Notes: generated by a model from the sequence alone, not told the origin. A stretch of 64,000 bases of DNA from Syntrophorhabdus sp. PtaB.Bin027 (GCA_002067585.1 MVQO01000026.1:25966-89965), one strand, 5' to 3'; positions 42,573-52,697 are shown, counted from the first letter of the stretch. Made by a program: numbers and translations.

Positions 42573-45500
42573 TTGACCCCTATCCTTCCATGTGATACTA
42601 TGGATGTTATGATTCATGCACCCACCATGGAATTTCATGTCTCACGGCAGGTTCGAGATTTTTACGATTTTAGCGAGAGCCTCTTCTCAACAACCGGCAA
42701 TGTCATTTTTATTAATTTTCATAGCGCCAGAATTTTTGTTCAGAAAATGAACGATAAGAGAGATATTCTTAATTATCCGGAACAGGCTGTGAAAACCGGT
42801 CATATTGTTACAATGGGGTTGATCGATGAAATCCTGCATCATGTAGTTTTTCTCTATCGCCAAGAAATCGACAGTGAAATAATGGGAAAGGCCCTTGTTT
42901 TTCTCTATGAGACTATGGGGGAGGAAAAAGTAGATATTGCACTCAGGGCCTTTATAGATGAATTCCCTCCCCTCACCGTCTACAGGCAGGGATTGAGCGT
43001 GGAACAATACGCAGCGGGCATAACTGACAATGTTCCTAATAGATACATAGTTCTTGAGGAGATGCTCCTCCTTTGGCTTGCGAACATGAACCCTGCCTTT
43101 TCTCAATTTCGAGAGCTCTTCGACGATTCGAATTTGAAAAAAAATACGGTATACCTTGAAATTATTACTTATCTCAAGAAGTTCTTTGAGAAAAACCCCT
43201 TCTTTGGTCCATACAAACAGCCTCTCATTGATATGCTCCGAAGCCCTGCTGTAGAAGTTCCCCATTCTCTGCCGGGCCAATTGGAGTATATACGCCAACA
43301 TTGGGGTTTTCTTTTAAGTCACTATCTTTCCAAGCTACTTGCGAGCCTTGATCTTGTAAAGGAAGAACAAAAATTAACGTTTCTTGGTCCTGGACCAGCA
43401 GAGGTTTACAAATATAAAGGTCTTGAACTTGAACCTGAACAATTTACTCCCGATCGTGAGTGGATGCCCCGGCTTATTCTCATAGCTAAAAATATTTATG
43501 TCTGGCTCGACCAGCTTACAAAAGCCTATGGACGACCAATTACGAAACTCAGTGAGATTCCGGTCGAAGAACTTCTAATGTTGAGAGACCGTGGGTTTTC
43601 TGGCTTATGGCTCATAGGCCTATGGGAGCGAAGCCCTGCATCACAAAGAATAAAGCAACTCTGCGGGAATCCAGAGGCTGTCCCTTCAGCTTACTCTTTA
43701 TATGACTATCAGATCGCAGCAGATCTTGGCGGCGAGGAAGCTTATCAATATCTGAGAGATACGGCCTGGAATTATGGAATACGCCTTGCCAGTGACATGG
43801 TACCCAATCATGTCGGTATTTTCTCGCGATGGGTCATTGAACATCCTGACTGGTTTATATCCTTAAACCATAATCCTTTCCCCTGGTACACATATGGGGG
43901 TGTTGACCTGTCTAACGATGATAGGGTTGGATTATTTGTCGAAGATCATTACTACACGAGAACAGATGCTGCTGTTGTGTTCAAACGCATTGACCGCTGG
44001 ACCGGTAACGAACAGTACATTTACCACGGCAATGATGGGACAAGCATGCCATGGAATGACACTGCACAACTGAATTACCTAAACCCAGAAATGCGTGAAG
44101 CTATGATTCAAACCATTCTTCATGTGGCAAAGAAATTTCCTGTAATCCGTTTCGACGCAGCCATGACGCTGACAAAACGTCATTTTCAGAGACTGTGGTT
44201 TCCACAGCCGGGAACAGGGGGTGCTATCCCGACACGGGCTGAGTTTGGCATGAGCAAGGAGGAGTTTGATAGAGCCATGCCCAATGAATTCTGGAGAGAA
44301 GTCGTGGATCGTTTAGCTATAGAAGCACCAGATACTCTTTTGCTTGCAGAAGCGTTTTGGCTTCTCGAAGGATACTTTGTCCGCACCCTCGGAATGCACC
44401 GTGTTTACAATAGTGCCTTTATGAACATGCTTCGAGACGAAGACAACGCCAAGTATCGTATGGTTTTGAAAAACACACTGGAATTCGATCCCGAAGTATT
44501 GCGCCGTTTTGTTAACTTTATGAACAATCCTGATGAACGCACTGCAGTGGATCAATTTGGCAAAGACAACAAATATTTTGGCATTTGCACCCTCATGGTT
44601 ACCCTGCCTGGTCTTCCTATGTTCGGCCATGGACAGATCGAAGGGTACACAGAAAAATATGGGATGGAGTATCGCCGCGCATACTGGAATGAGCATCCAG
44701 ACCAAGCCCTTATAGAACGTCACGAAAGAGAGATTTTTCCTCTTTTGCACAAAAGGCATTTGTTCGCAGGGGTCGAGAGTTTTCTCTTATACGACTTCTT
44801 TAACCTCGATGGAAAAGTTAATGAGGATGTGTTTGCCTATTCCAACAGTTTCGGGCCAGAAAAGTCACTTGTGGCTTATCACAATAAAAACAGCCATGCT
44901 TCTGGGTGGATAAGAACATCTGTTATGTATTCAGCAAGGAATCTTGAAGATGGTACGCGAATCCTCATGCAGAAGACTCTGAGTGTTGGTCTGGCTATTC
45001 CACCCTCTGGCAATCGCTTCACAGTTTTCCGTGATCATCAGTCAGGACTTGAGTACATTCGACATAATAACGATCTCTGTGAAAAAGGTCTCTATATAGA
45101 GCTAGGTCCGTATGAGTATCACGTTTTCATTGATTTCAGAGAATATTCAGACGATGAACACCATCATTATGCTCGTTTAACAGACTGCCTGAACGGAAAG
45201 GGAGTGCCAAACATTGATGAAGCACTCCGAGAAATTTTTCTCCAACCAATCCATCACAGCTTCTCCCAACTCTCAAACCCAGGTTTTTTGAGGTACTTGT
45301 GGAGCATCCGGGGTACTCTGATGAACAAACAGATTGACTCAATACCGCCAGATGTTTTGTCTGACATACGGGTCAGATTCGACAACTTGTTTTCAGAAGT
45401 AATGCATCATACAAAAGGCAATGGCAAAATAGAGGAGCTGGCAACAAATACAAGCTCTATGATTAATTGTCTTATTACAGGTATTGACTTACAGGCAAAC

Positions 45501-46115
45501 GTTCCTCAGGATATTAAAGATAACTTCCTGCAAAACATCTTCGATATCACAGAGAATCTCAAAGACGATGATCTGGTTTTCTACACACTTTGTCACTGGA
45601 CGTTTGTTCATGCTCTTGGAGCCATTGTTTTTGAAACCGGAAGAGATGCGCGAGAACTTAGTAGAAGCTGGATTGATGAATGGTTTCTTGGCAGGTTTAT
45701 CAGTCAGACTTTAATAGACTTAGGTTTTAACAGGGAGACAGTATCCCGTGAAGTTGCTGTTGTTAAACTTCTCACGAGTTATCAGGATTGGCATAAGGAT
45801 TTTACAAACACCTATGATCTTTTTTCAAACCTTCTGCGAGACAACGAAGTACGTGACTTTTTACAGATAAACCGCCACCTCGATATTCTATGGTTTAATA
45901 AAGAAGCCTTTGAAGGGCTTATCTTCTGGATGATCCTTGTTGCGGTAGTGAAGATCAGTTGCGAAGCAATTAAAGAGGAAAATAAAGAGGCCTTGGCAAG
46001 AAAAGCAGTCTTTCTTATGGAACCCCTTTATACAGCTTTGGAAAATTCTCAGTATCAGGTAGAAAAATTGTTAGGGCTTCTAAGAACTTACAGCTCTAGC
46101 CAGAAATCCGAATAG
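42573..46115 (+). CDS. Very large GH13 (alpha-amylase family) glycoside hydrolase or transferase
   Basis: A 1180-residue protein whose central part, about residues 300-760, is a GH13 barrel. Elements seen: VASDMVPNHVG-type beta-3 motif (RLASDMVPNHVGIF), the nucleophile D528 in VIRFDAAMTL, the acid/base E593 in LLLAEAFWLL, and D654 in FMNNPDERTA, where the normal NHD motif is NPD. About 280 N-terminal and 400 C-terminal residues match no domain I recognise. The start could be TTG 42573, ATG 42600 or ATG 42609; none has a strong SD. There is no signal peptide, so it should act on cytoplasmic glycogen-like alpha-glucan. Its 3' end overlaps acsE on the other strand by 28 bases. Confidence 0.8.
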   Translation: MTPILPCDTMDVMIHAPTMEFHVSRQVRDFYDFSESLFSTTGNVIFINFHSARIFVQKMNDKRDILNYPEQAVKTGHIVTMGLIDEILHHVVFLYRQEIDSEIMGKALVFLYETMGEEKVDIALRAFIDEFPPLTVYRQGLSVEQYAAGITDNVPNRYIVLEEMLLLWLANMNPAFSQFRELFDDSNLKKNTVYLEIITYLKKFFEKNPFFGPYKQPLIDMLRSPAVEVPHSLPGQLEYIRQHWGFLLSHYLSKLLASLDLVKEEQKLTFLGPGPAEVYKYKGLELEPEQFTPDREWMPRLILIAKNIYVWLDQLTKAYGRPITKLSEIPVEELLMLRDRGFSGLWLIGLWERSPASQRIKQLCGNPEAVPSAYSLYDYQIAADLGGEEAYQYLRDTAWNYGIRLASDMVPNHVGIFSRWVIEHPDWFISLNHNPFPWYTYGGVDLSNDDRVGLFVEDHYYTRTDAAVVFKRIDRWTGNEQYIYHGNDGTSMPWNDTAQLNYLNPEMREAMIQTILHVAKKFPVIRFDAAMTLTKRHFQRLWFPQPGTGGAIPTRAEFGMSKEEFDRAMPNEFWREVVDRLAIEAPDTLLLAEAFWLLEGYFVRTLGMHRVYNSAFMNMLRDEDNAKYRMVLKNTLEFDPEVLRRFVNFMNNPDERTAVDQFGKDNKYFGICTLMVTLPGLPMFGHGQIEGYTEKYGMEYRRAYWNEHPDQALIERHEREIFPLLHKRHLFAGVESFLLYDFFNLDGKVNEDVFAYSNSFGPEKSLVAYHNKNSHASGWIRTSVMYSARNLEDGTRILMQKTLSVGLAIPPSGNRFTVFRDHQSGLEYIRHNNDLCEKGLYIELGPYEYHVFIDFREYSDDEHHHYARLTDCLNGKGVPNIDEALREIFLQPIHHSFSQLSNPGFLRYLWSIRGTLMNKQIDSIPPDVLSDIRVRFDNLFSEVMHHTKGNGKIEELATNTSSMINCLITGIDLQANVPQDIKDNFLQNIFDITENLKDDDLVFYTLCHWTFVHALGAIVFETGRDARELSRSWIDEWFLGRFISQTLIDLGFNRETVSREVAVVKLLTSYQDWHKDFTNTYDLFSNLLRDNEVRDFLQINRHLDILWFNKEAFEGLIFWMILVAVVKISCEAIKEENKEALARKAVFLMEPLYTALENSQYQVEKLLGLLRTYSSSQKSE

Positions 46116-46966
46116 AGGTTTTGTCCGAGGAGAACACGGGTTGTCTTCACATATTTTATCTCCTCCTCAGAAAGCACTGAATTGTCTATATCGTCTCCGT
46201 CCATCACACTGTAAACTAGCTTTTCAAGTTCAGGCCTTTGCCCTTCTGCAATATTCGCCAACTCTGAATCAAATGCATCGACTATAGCTGAATATATCCC
46301 GTAACGTTTGAGCATAATCAGGTAAGTTCTGTTTAGCATTCCTCTTAAATTCCTCGGAACACCATTTGATATATTGGAACCTCCATATATGGATTTACAT
46401 TCTGGAAAGGCCTCTCTAATCATCAGAGTAAATTCTGTGCATCCTTGAATTTGTAGCTGCTGGGTTTTAATAGGAGGCGCAATAGGGTCTAGCCAGATGT
46501 CTTCCTCTGGTATGTTGTATTGGAATGCTTCAGCAATAATTTGTGCAGCAAAAAGGCCTCTTTCATTTGCATCTCTGGGAAACCCTTCGTCACCGAGGGT
46601 AAGACCGACAAAGGCAGCATTATATTTTTTCGCAAGAGGCAATAAAGCGGCCATGCGTTCTGGCTGTGCTGAAATCGAGTTTATCAGTGCTTTGCCTTCA
46701 TGAACTTGTAGACCCGTTTCAATAGCTTTTATGTTTGTCGTGTCAAGGGAAAGAGGCAAATCCGTTACCTCACGGACTGTCCTGACAACCCAACTCATCA
46801 TCTCCGAACCTATCTTAGGTGCAGGGCCAATATTGATATCAAGCATGTTCATACCAGCTTTGGCTTGGGCTTCTGCAATTTCTCTGATTATCTTCCTGTC
46901 CTTATTCTTCAGAGCCTCTCCCACCTTTTTCGAGCTCACATTAAGGTTTTCTCCTATAAGTATCAT
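46088..46966 (-). CDS. acsE: Methyltetrahydrofolate:corrinoid/iron-sulfur protein methyltransferase
   Basis: Transfers the methyl group between CH3-THF and Co(I) of the corrinoid/Fe-S protein in the Wood-Ljungdahl pathway. A TIM barrel of 292 residues of the pterin-binding family; recognised segments are IGENLNVSSKKVGEAL, GMNMLDINIGPAPKIGSEMM, PLSLDTTNIKAIETGL, NSISAQPERMAALLP and SIYGGSNISNGVPRNLRGML, where the folate-contacting Asp and Asn lie. It is the last gene of the minus-strand acs operon, 154 bases after acsC, and overlaps tail-to-tail with the GH13 gene by 28 bases. Confidence 0.94.
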   Translation of the reverse strand: MILIGENLNVSSKKVGEALKNKDRKIIREIAEAQAKAGMNMLDINIGPAPKIGSEMMSWVVRTVREVTDLPLSLDTTNIKAIETGLQVHEGKALINSISAQPERMAALLPLAKKYNAAFVGLTLGDEGFPRDANERGLFAAQIIAEAFQYNIPEEDIWLDPIAPPIKTQQLQIQGCTEFTLMIREAFPECKSIYGGSNISNGVPRNLRGMLNRTYLIMLKRYGIYSAIVDAFDSELANIAEGQRPELEKLVYSVMDGDDIDNSVLSEEEIKYVKTTRVLLGQNLYSDFWLEL

Positions 46967-47058
46967 ACGTTAACTCCCTCGAACCTAAACTATTAGCTGT
47001 CAATGATTATTGAATAACACAATCAATTTAAAAAGTTTTTTAACTGCCCTCCTGTGAT

Positions 47059-47098
47059 AACAGCTAAAACAAAAAATGTTTTAAATCTGTTAGCTGTT
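47059..47098. repeat. Inverted repeat between acsC and acsE
   Basis: AACAGCTAA (47059-47067) and TTAGCTGTT (47090-47098) are exact complements, and a third copy TTAGCTGT lies at 46993-47000. In the acs transcript this can form a stem-loop in the acsC-acsE spacer. It could be an mRNA-processing or attenuation element; no function is shown. Confidence 0.4.
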
Positions 47099-47119
47099 GG
47101 CAGGAAATTGTAAGCTGAT

Positions 47120-48457
47120 TCATTTCCACATTTTCAAGTAAGCTGGAATGTGGACTGCTTCACGTGGTCCAACTTGAATCTCCCAGCCAGGTAGTTCCTC
47201 CTCCACTTCACCGAGTATCGATGCTGCATACCCAGGAATTATGAGTTTTCTATGTTCTATCTTTTCAATTATGCCGCATTTTTTGATAAACGAACCAACA
47301 CTATCGCCAAGAAATTTGCCAGCTGCCCATGCAGTAAGAACTGAAAGCCCTTCAGTGTCCATGACACAGAGCCAACTAGGAATACGTGAATTTTCAATTT
47401 CTCCACTAACAATAAAATAGGTGAGGGAGAAGTTGCACGTTATTAGAACCGGTGAAGCACTGTCAGGATTATTTATTGGATAGATACCTTGCTCTGTCGT
47501 CATTGGCCTCTGGGGATCCGTATAAATATTGAGGCGCTGCAAAAGAAGGGGAAAGATACTCTCTCCCTTAAAATCTGAAAGCACTATGATACCGGCATAC
47601 TTCGCCACGAAACATGATGCAATAAGAGTTTCTTTCATCAACGAGTCTGTCATCTCGCACGGAAAGGTAATAGTAGGAAAACCTAGTTGTTTATTCTTGC
47701 CCACCAATGCAGCTCTCCGGATGATGATCTGGTCCTGAAAGCTTTCTCTTACACCCCGTGAGGAAGTGTCCAGTACAAGGTCTTTCACACCCATCGCAGT
47801 GAGCTGTTCTGTCAAATGCATAACTTCCTCAATGCCATTACCTTTAACAGCTAAGGGGCAGTTGAAGGCTTTGGCAAGAAAACCGAGTTCCTGAACATTT
47901 TCAGTGGTTGCTGCATAGATAAGTGGTTTTCTTGCCTTGCAGATTTCAACCGCTTTTTTCATCAATGAAATTATAGGGCATATCAAAACGATCCCGTATG
48001 GCTTTTCAATTGCTTTCTTGACAAGGCTAATAAATCTTTCATCATTGCCTGTAGCTTTCAATGCAACAAGTTCGGGGCGTAGTGTTGTTCCTATGCGATC
48101 ATACTGGCAAAAGTTTACCTTCTCGAAACGACTCTCTATTTCAGCGTCATCCATTGTGTCGGAAATGAGAATTGCAAATCCTGGCTGATTTAAAAACGTC
48201 TTTTCGTGTCTGAATAATACTGTTTCGCCTCCAATTTTAATTTCATAATCACTACTTCCTATACTAACTTGTCGAATAGGTGGGGCGCTTGCCTCTGAAA
48301 GTTGCAATCGCCCTTCATCGGTGATGTAAGGACATGCATCAATCTCGGCCTTACTCGAGGCCAAAGCCATTGCAAAAGCCAGGCAAGTCGGGTATTTGCA
48401 TTCACCACAATTTGTTTTGGGGAGAAGCTTAAATATTTGAATTCCTGTGAGCGCCAT
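47120..48457 (-). CDS. acsC: Corrinoid/iron-sulfur protein, large subunit
   Basis: Large subunit of CFeSP, which carries the cobalamin-bound methyl group and a [4Fe-4S] cluster used for reductive activation. N-terminal cluster motif CGECKYPTCLAFAMALASSK leads to ACPYI; the fold continues with a TIM barrel and a C-terminal cobalamin-binding domain (IPSWLCVMDTEGLSVLTAWA and the ending ILGEVEEELPGWEIQVGPRE). It is 445 residues, the usual size, partners with AcsD as a heterodimer and needs cobalamin, linking it with the cobalamin-controlled receptor in the window. It lies 71 bases after acsB. Confidence 0.95.
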   Translation of the reverse strand: MALTGIQIFKLLPKTNCGECKYPTCLAFAMALASSKAEIDACPYITDEGRLQLSEASAPPIRQVSIGSSDYEIKIGGETVLFRHEKTFLNQPGFAILISDTMDDAEIESRFEKVNFCQYDRIGTTLRPELVALKATGNDERFISLVKKAIEKPYGIVLICPIISLMKKAVEICKARKPLIYAATTENVQELGFLAKAFNCPLAVKGNGIEEVMHLTEQLTAMGVKDLVLDTSSRGVRESFQDQIIIRRAALVGKNKQLGFPTITFPCEMTDSLMKETLIASCFVAKYAGIIVLSDFKGESIFPLLLQRLNIYTDPQRPMTTEQGIYPINNPDSASPVLITCNFSLTYFIVSGEIENSRIPSWLCVMDTEGLSVLTAWAAGKFLGDSVGSFIKKCGIIEKIEHRKLIIPGYAASILGEVEEELPGWEIQVGPREAVHIPAYLKMWK

Positions 48458-48528
48458 TTTTTCTCCTTTTCCAAAATCCGAATTGTTCCATACATGATCG
48501 GGTCCTGATCAATGCAGATTTTTTGATC

Positions 48529-50736
48529 TTATATCATGGGATCCATACTTATACAGGGATGGTTCTTTTCAGCAATGTAGGCGATTACTTCTTCTTCAGT
48601 ACGTGCAGATGTTTCATCGGCAATCATATCTGGCAAGTTCTGAATACCAAGTTCCTCACCTCTCTTGCTGAGCCTTTCCCAAATCTCTTCTTTGAGCCTC
48701 CTGGGCATCCAGACTATTCTCAGCAAACCCCCTTCAGCTTTCAAAAATTTTTTTTGAGTAATATTGTATTTACTGTGTCCGAGAAAGCCTGGATTCTGTA
48801 CGCCACCACCTACGGCACCTGCCAAGGTTGTAAACTTCATGCCACAGGGCGTCATGTCAGTAAAATCCCTGTCGACTGTCATGATGCCGTTGGCAACAGG
48901 AAGAATGGCGGCAATGCACTCACAGCAGCCACAAGTTGTCATAGGATCAACAAGAAGACTGTAGAGGCTCACGCTTTCAATTTTCTGCCGCGATGCATTT
49001 CGGACATACTCATTACACCCTTTAAACTGCCCATACTGCTCGTTCAAACATTCTCCTTTTTGTATGGGCTGGTTTGGCCCCTGTGGATTGATTTCATACG
49101 CTGCCCGACAATCAAGCCAGTTATATGCGCCGCACAGACCAGTTCGTTCGGGGCTGACAATACACACATGACTCGGTGCAAAGGATTGGCAGAGCGTGCA
49201 TGAATAGAAAGTGCTCACGTTTTCATCAGTCATACCTTCAATCCTTTGATCTCTCTGCCTGTAGGACGATCTGGCTGCCTCAAGGATCTCCCGTACCTTT
49301 TCTTCATCTGTGTAAATCTTAACCTGTACCTTGTCAAAAATCGCTCCAAAGTCCTGATGATATTTGGCGTGTATAATTTTTCCTATATGCTGTAGTTTAA
49401 AACCTTTTTCCACAGCCTGCTTGGAAATTCTTATCCATGCAATATCTCTTTGTCCTATATGCATGATACCTTGGGCTTGATTAATCAAATGGTGGTTCTG
49501 CCTTTCAAGAATAGGCTCGAAATCTTCTTGAAAATTTCTGCCTGCCACCTCTGCCACGAGGGCAAAATGTGCCTGTGAACCGACGTGGAACTGATCGATA
49601 TTGGGACCAATAACCTCAACCCTACCATCTTCGACTTCTTCCATCTTCTTTGTTATAGTCCACTCAACTGCTATCGTTCTTCCACCACCCATCTCTAAAT
49701 AAATATCTTCACCCCTAACACGTTCCCCCTCGAAGGCTGGTCCATATGATACGGGAATAGGCACCCTTGCCACATGAACTTTAAGCCCTCTCACCTCTAC
49801 TGCCTTCTGAACAATCTGATGGTGGGGAATATTAGAAACCACGTGCTCGTATGTGCAAATACCGGTCGGCAATACTTGTGGGATTGGCGTATCAGCTATA
49901 GTTGGGAATCCCCAGTTGATAGCACCTGCTGCATTTGCATACCATTCGTCCGTTACATTGCCGAGGGCAAGGACAAATGCGTATGTTCGATCCTTGTTGT
50001 ATATGAGATTTCTTCTGAAATCCCCCGGCCTTATGCCTCCGAAGGCCATGGCCACACGGCATGCAAAACCTATGGCAAATACAGCCTGGTATATATCTGG
50101 TCCGAATGGGACCAGCCTCGTTGGCCAGCCTATTTGGACCCCAGTTTCTGCAAGTTGCTCTGAAATTCTTTTTCCATCATTTTCTCCACACATGAAAACA
50201 TAAAGATTCTTTTCCTGCAGCTCGAGGGCAATTTTTGCGGCAGTTTTAGAATCCGGTGCTGCACCAACTATAGCCGCAAAACCTGGAGCTGTCCCATCAA
50301 CAAACTCGACACCCCTTTTCCGAAAAATAACATCATTTGCAGCGCCGAGCCAATTAGAGCTCTCCGTGAGATCTTCGCTGTTTGCAGCATAAAAATCTGG
50401 TGTTTCAAGATACTTGATGGCTTCCAGTATCTCTTCTGCGAAAAACGTTGCCATTCCTGCATCAAGAGCCGGAGCAAGATAAGGAAGGGAAGATATCTCC
50501 CGAACAGGGGGAGGAATAAGCCTCTTGCAGATATCGAGTACCTTTCTCATATCCCCAATCCTTTTAATTCCAATTCCGGTTATCGCGTAAATAATGGGAA
50601 GGTAATAGGCTGTGTTTGGGAAGCCTACCTCCTGGTCCGGTCCAAACCTCTCCAGGGCATCTTTGTATCTTTCCTCTGTTTTATTATAAATTTTATGTGC
50701 CCCTCGAATAGCTGCCGATGCTATGATTTTGGACAA
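48529..50736 (-). CDS. acsB: Acetyl-CoA synthase, bacterial type (CODH/ACS alpha subunit)
   Basis: Condenses CO, a methyl group from AcsCD and CoA to acetyl-CoA at the Ni-Fe A-cluster. At 735 residues it is the full bacterial form, with the N-terminal domain that binds CODH and which archaeal CdhC lacks. A-cluster ligands are visible in FYSCTLCQSFAPSHVC and RTGLCGAYNW, and the distal nickel site in MTTCGCCECIA. CODH-binding N-terminus begins SKIIASAAIRGAHKIYNKTE. It lies 14 bases after the cooS gene. Confidence 0.96.
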   Translation of the reverse strand: MSKIIASAAIRGAHKIYNKTEERYKDALERFGPDQEVGFPNTAYYLPIIYAITGIGIKRIGDMRKVLDICKRLIPPPVREISSLPYLAPALDAGMATFFAEEILEAIKYLETPDFYAANSEDLTESSNWLGAANDVIFRKRGVEFVDGTAPGFAAIVGAAPDSKTAAKIALELQEKNLYVFMCGENDGKRISEQLAETGVQIGWPTRLVPFGPDIYQAVFAIGFACRVAMAFGGIRPGDFRRNLIYNKDRTYAFVLALGNVTDEWYANAAGAINWGFPTIADTPIPQVLPTGICTYEHVVSNIPHHQIVQKAVEVRGLKVHVARVPIPVSYGPAFEGERVRGEDIYLEMGGGRTIAVEWTITKKMEEVEDGRVEVIGPNIDQFHVGSQAHFALVAEVAGRNFQEDFEPILERQNHHLINQAQGIMHIGQRDIAWIRISKQAVEKGFKLQHIGKIIHAKYHQDFGAIFDKVQVKIYTDEEKVREILEAARSSYRQRDQRIEGMTDENVSTFYSCTLCQSFAPSHVCIVSPERTGLCGAYNWLDCRAAYEINPQGPNQPIQKGECLNEQYGQFKGCNEYVRNASRQKIESVSLYSLLVDPMTTCGCCECIAAILPVANGIMTVDRDFTDMTPCGMKFTTLAGAVGGGVQNPGFLGHSKYNITQKKFLKAEGGLLRIVWMPRRLKEEIWERLSKRGEELGIQNLPDMIADETSARTEEEVIAYIAEKNHPCISMDPMI

Positions 50737-50750
50737 TAATCTCCTCCTTT

Positions 50751-52697
50751 CTATTCTATTGCCCGTCTCATGGCCATATCAAAAAGCACCCTTTCTCTGG
50801 ATTTATCAATACCAAGTGCCTTCCTCTTTTTTTCAATGTGAGAAACCATAAGTTTCGCTCCCTCAACAGGGTCCGGCTCAAACGCCCACATTCCTTTAAA
50901 CATGTCCTCGTATTCTTCAAAAAGGTGTTCGGTAACCCTGTCGCTTCCCATAGTAGGCCAAGTAGTGCCAAACACTGTGTAAACACCGGAAGCAACAAAA
51001 TACTGCCCTATTGCAAGAGCCTTTTCACTCATCCATTCCGGCGCAGCACCTGCAACAGGCAGATCGCCTATATCATCGCCAAGTCCCCCCTCTTTTACCA
51101 TTGCTGTTGCAGCAATAAGAATCCTCGAGTTATCAACACATGACCCCATGTGAAGAACCGGGGGAATGCCCACTGTTTCGCATACTTCTGCTAACCCCGA
51201 TCCAGCATATTTTGAAGCGGCCTCTGGAACAAGGAGGCCTGCCTTACCGCATGCCATAGCAGCGCAACCTGTTGTCAAAACGAGGACATCATTCTTAACA
51301 AGCTCTTTAATCATGGTTATATGACCAGAATCGTGAATAGTCCTCACATTATTGCACCCCACTACACCTGCCACACCGCGTATCCTTCCGTTAATTATAT
51401 TATCATTAAGGGGACGATAACTGGCCCTAAAAAGACCTCCAAGAAGATAGTTTATCGTTTCATGACTGAATCCAGCGACAATATCTTGTGAATATTCCGG
51501 AATATAGACCTCGTGTCTCCTGTTGGGATAATTCTCGATTGCTAATTTCAGAATCTTTTTTGCAGTATCAAAGCCATGCTCAGGATGAAACTCAATATGG
51601 GTTGCGCCCTCTATCTTCGCCCTGTCTGAGGTGGTAATAAGCCTGGTGTGAAAACATTCAGCTACACTCTGCAACCCTTGCATCTCACATTGCACATCTA
51701 CAGTCATCAACTCTACTGCGCCGGTAACAAGAGCAAGTTCCTGTTGGAGAAAATTACCAGCACAGGGAATGCCATGCCTCATGAGTACTTCGTTCGCCGA
51801 ACAACACATACCGGCAAGATTCACTCCCTTTGCATTTACTTTCTCAGTAAGCGCTTTGATTTCTGGATCTTTACTTGCAACAACAAGTAATTCAGGAAGC
51901 AAAGGTTCATGGCCATGGACAATAACATTCACCTCATCGTCCTTTAATACCCCAAGGTTTATACTTCCAAGGACTGGTACAGGGGTACCGAACATTATAT
52001 CCTGCAGATCCGTCGAAATCATAGAACCACCCCATCCGTCTGCAAGGGCACATCGTGTTGTCTGGAGGAGAATATGATGGTAATCCTGATCTACCCCCAT
52101 ATGAGTGCGATGCATGATCTCTACAACTTCTCTGTCAATACCCCGTGGAATAACACCGAATTTCTTCCATATCTCCTGCCTCTTGAGTGGTGCTTTTCTA
52201 ACATACCTCAGCTCACCATTCTGTCTCCCAAATTCTTCCAGAACCCTACCGCCCAAATCTAAAGCAATCTCTTTTACCTCTTTATTTTCTATTTCAACTC
52301 CAAAATCTAGGGCCACCTCCATAAGTTTTATTTCATCTTTGATTGAAAATCCTTGTGATTCACCTCTCGCAGTTTTTATAAATGTTTCGGCAACCTCCCT
52401 GGCATGATCAGAGTGAGACGCAACGCCTGCAGCAACCCTCCTCGCAAAATTTCTAGCCACAATTGTATCAATCGTTGCTCCGCAGACTCCTACTCTTTCC
52501 TTCTGCAAGGCTTTCTTTGTCCTGGGTAGCCTGCAAGGCCCCATTGCACAAATCTTACAGCAACTCTCTTCCAACCCCACAGGACACGGTTTTATCTGTT
52601 CAGCGCGAGAGAAAACTGTACCTATCTCGTCCTTTTTTGCCTTTTCAAGGAGTTCAGTCGTTGCCTTGTCAATGCTTTTTAGTGTTTCATCTGTCAT
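50751..52697 (-). CDS. acsA: Anaerobic Ni-CO dehydrogenase catalytic subunit
   Basis: Reduces CO2 to CO (or oxidises CO) at the Ni-Fe-S C-cluster and passes CO to acetyl-CoA synthase. At 648 residues it is a full CooS-type subunit. The B/D cluster cysteines are in ESCCKICAMGPCRL and ERVGVCGATIDTIVARNFAR; further C-cluster segments are MCCSANEVLMRHGIPCAGNF, GVVGCNNVRTIHDSGHI, TTGCAAMACGKAGL and HMGSCVDNSRILI. It abuts acsD directly (its ATG at 52697 follows the acsD stop at 52698) and is followed by acsB, which supports a role in the bifunctional CODH/ACS complex and not stand-alone CO oxidation. The symbol cooS is an equally used name. Confidence 0.96.
   Translation of the reverse strand: MTDETLKSIDKATTELLEKAKKDEIGTVFSRAEQIKPCPVGLEESCCKICAMGPCRLPRTKKALQKERVGVCGATIDTIVARNFARRVAAGVASHSDHAREVAETFIKTARGESQGFSIKDEIKLMEVALDFGVEIENKEVKEIALDLGGRVLEEFGRQNGELRYVRKAPLKRQEIWKKFGVIPRGIDREVVEIMHRTHMGVDQDYHHILLQTTRCALADGWGGSMISTDLQDIMFGTPVPVLGSINLGVLKDDEVNVIVHGHEPLLPELLVVASKDPEIKALTEKVNAKGVNLAGMCCSANEVLMRHGIPCAGNFLQQELALVTGAVELMTVDVQCEMQGLQSVAECFHTRLITTSDRAKIEGATHIEFHPEHGFDTAKKILKLAIENYPNRRHEVYIPEYSQDIVAGFSHETINYLLGGLFRASYRPLNDNIINGRIRGVAGVVGCNNVRTIHDSGHITMIKELVKNDVLVLTTGCAAMACGKAGLLVPEAASKYAGSGLAEVCETVGIPPVLHMGSCVDNSRILIAATAMVKEGGLGDDIGDLPVAGAAPEWMSEKALAIGQYFVASGVYTVFGTTWPTMGSDRVTEHLFEEYEDMFKGMWAFEPDPVEGAKLMVSHIEKKRKALGIDKSRERVLFDMAMRRAIE

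Noticed and set aside
42687..43301. 204-codon minus-strand ORF inside the GH13 gene
   Set aside because: Antisense of a well-supported gene; no family resemblance or ribosome binding site.
48523..49203. 226-codon plus-strand frame opposite acsB
   Set aside because: Opposite to a certain enzyme gene; translation is cysteine- and histidine-rich by chance.
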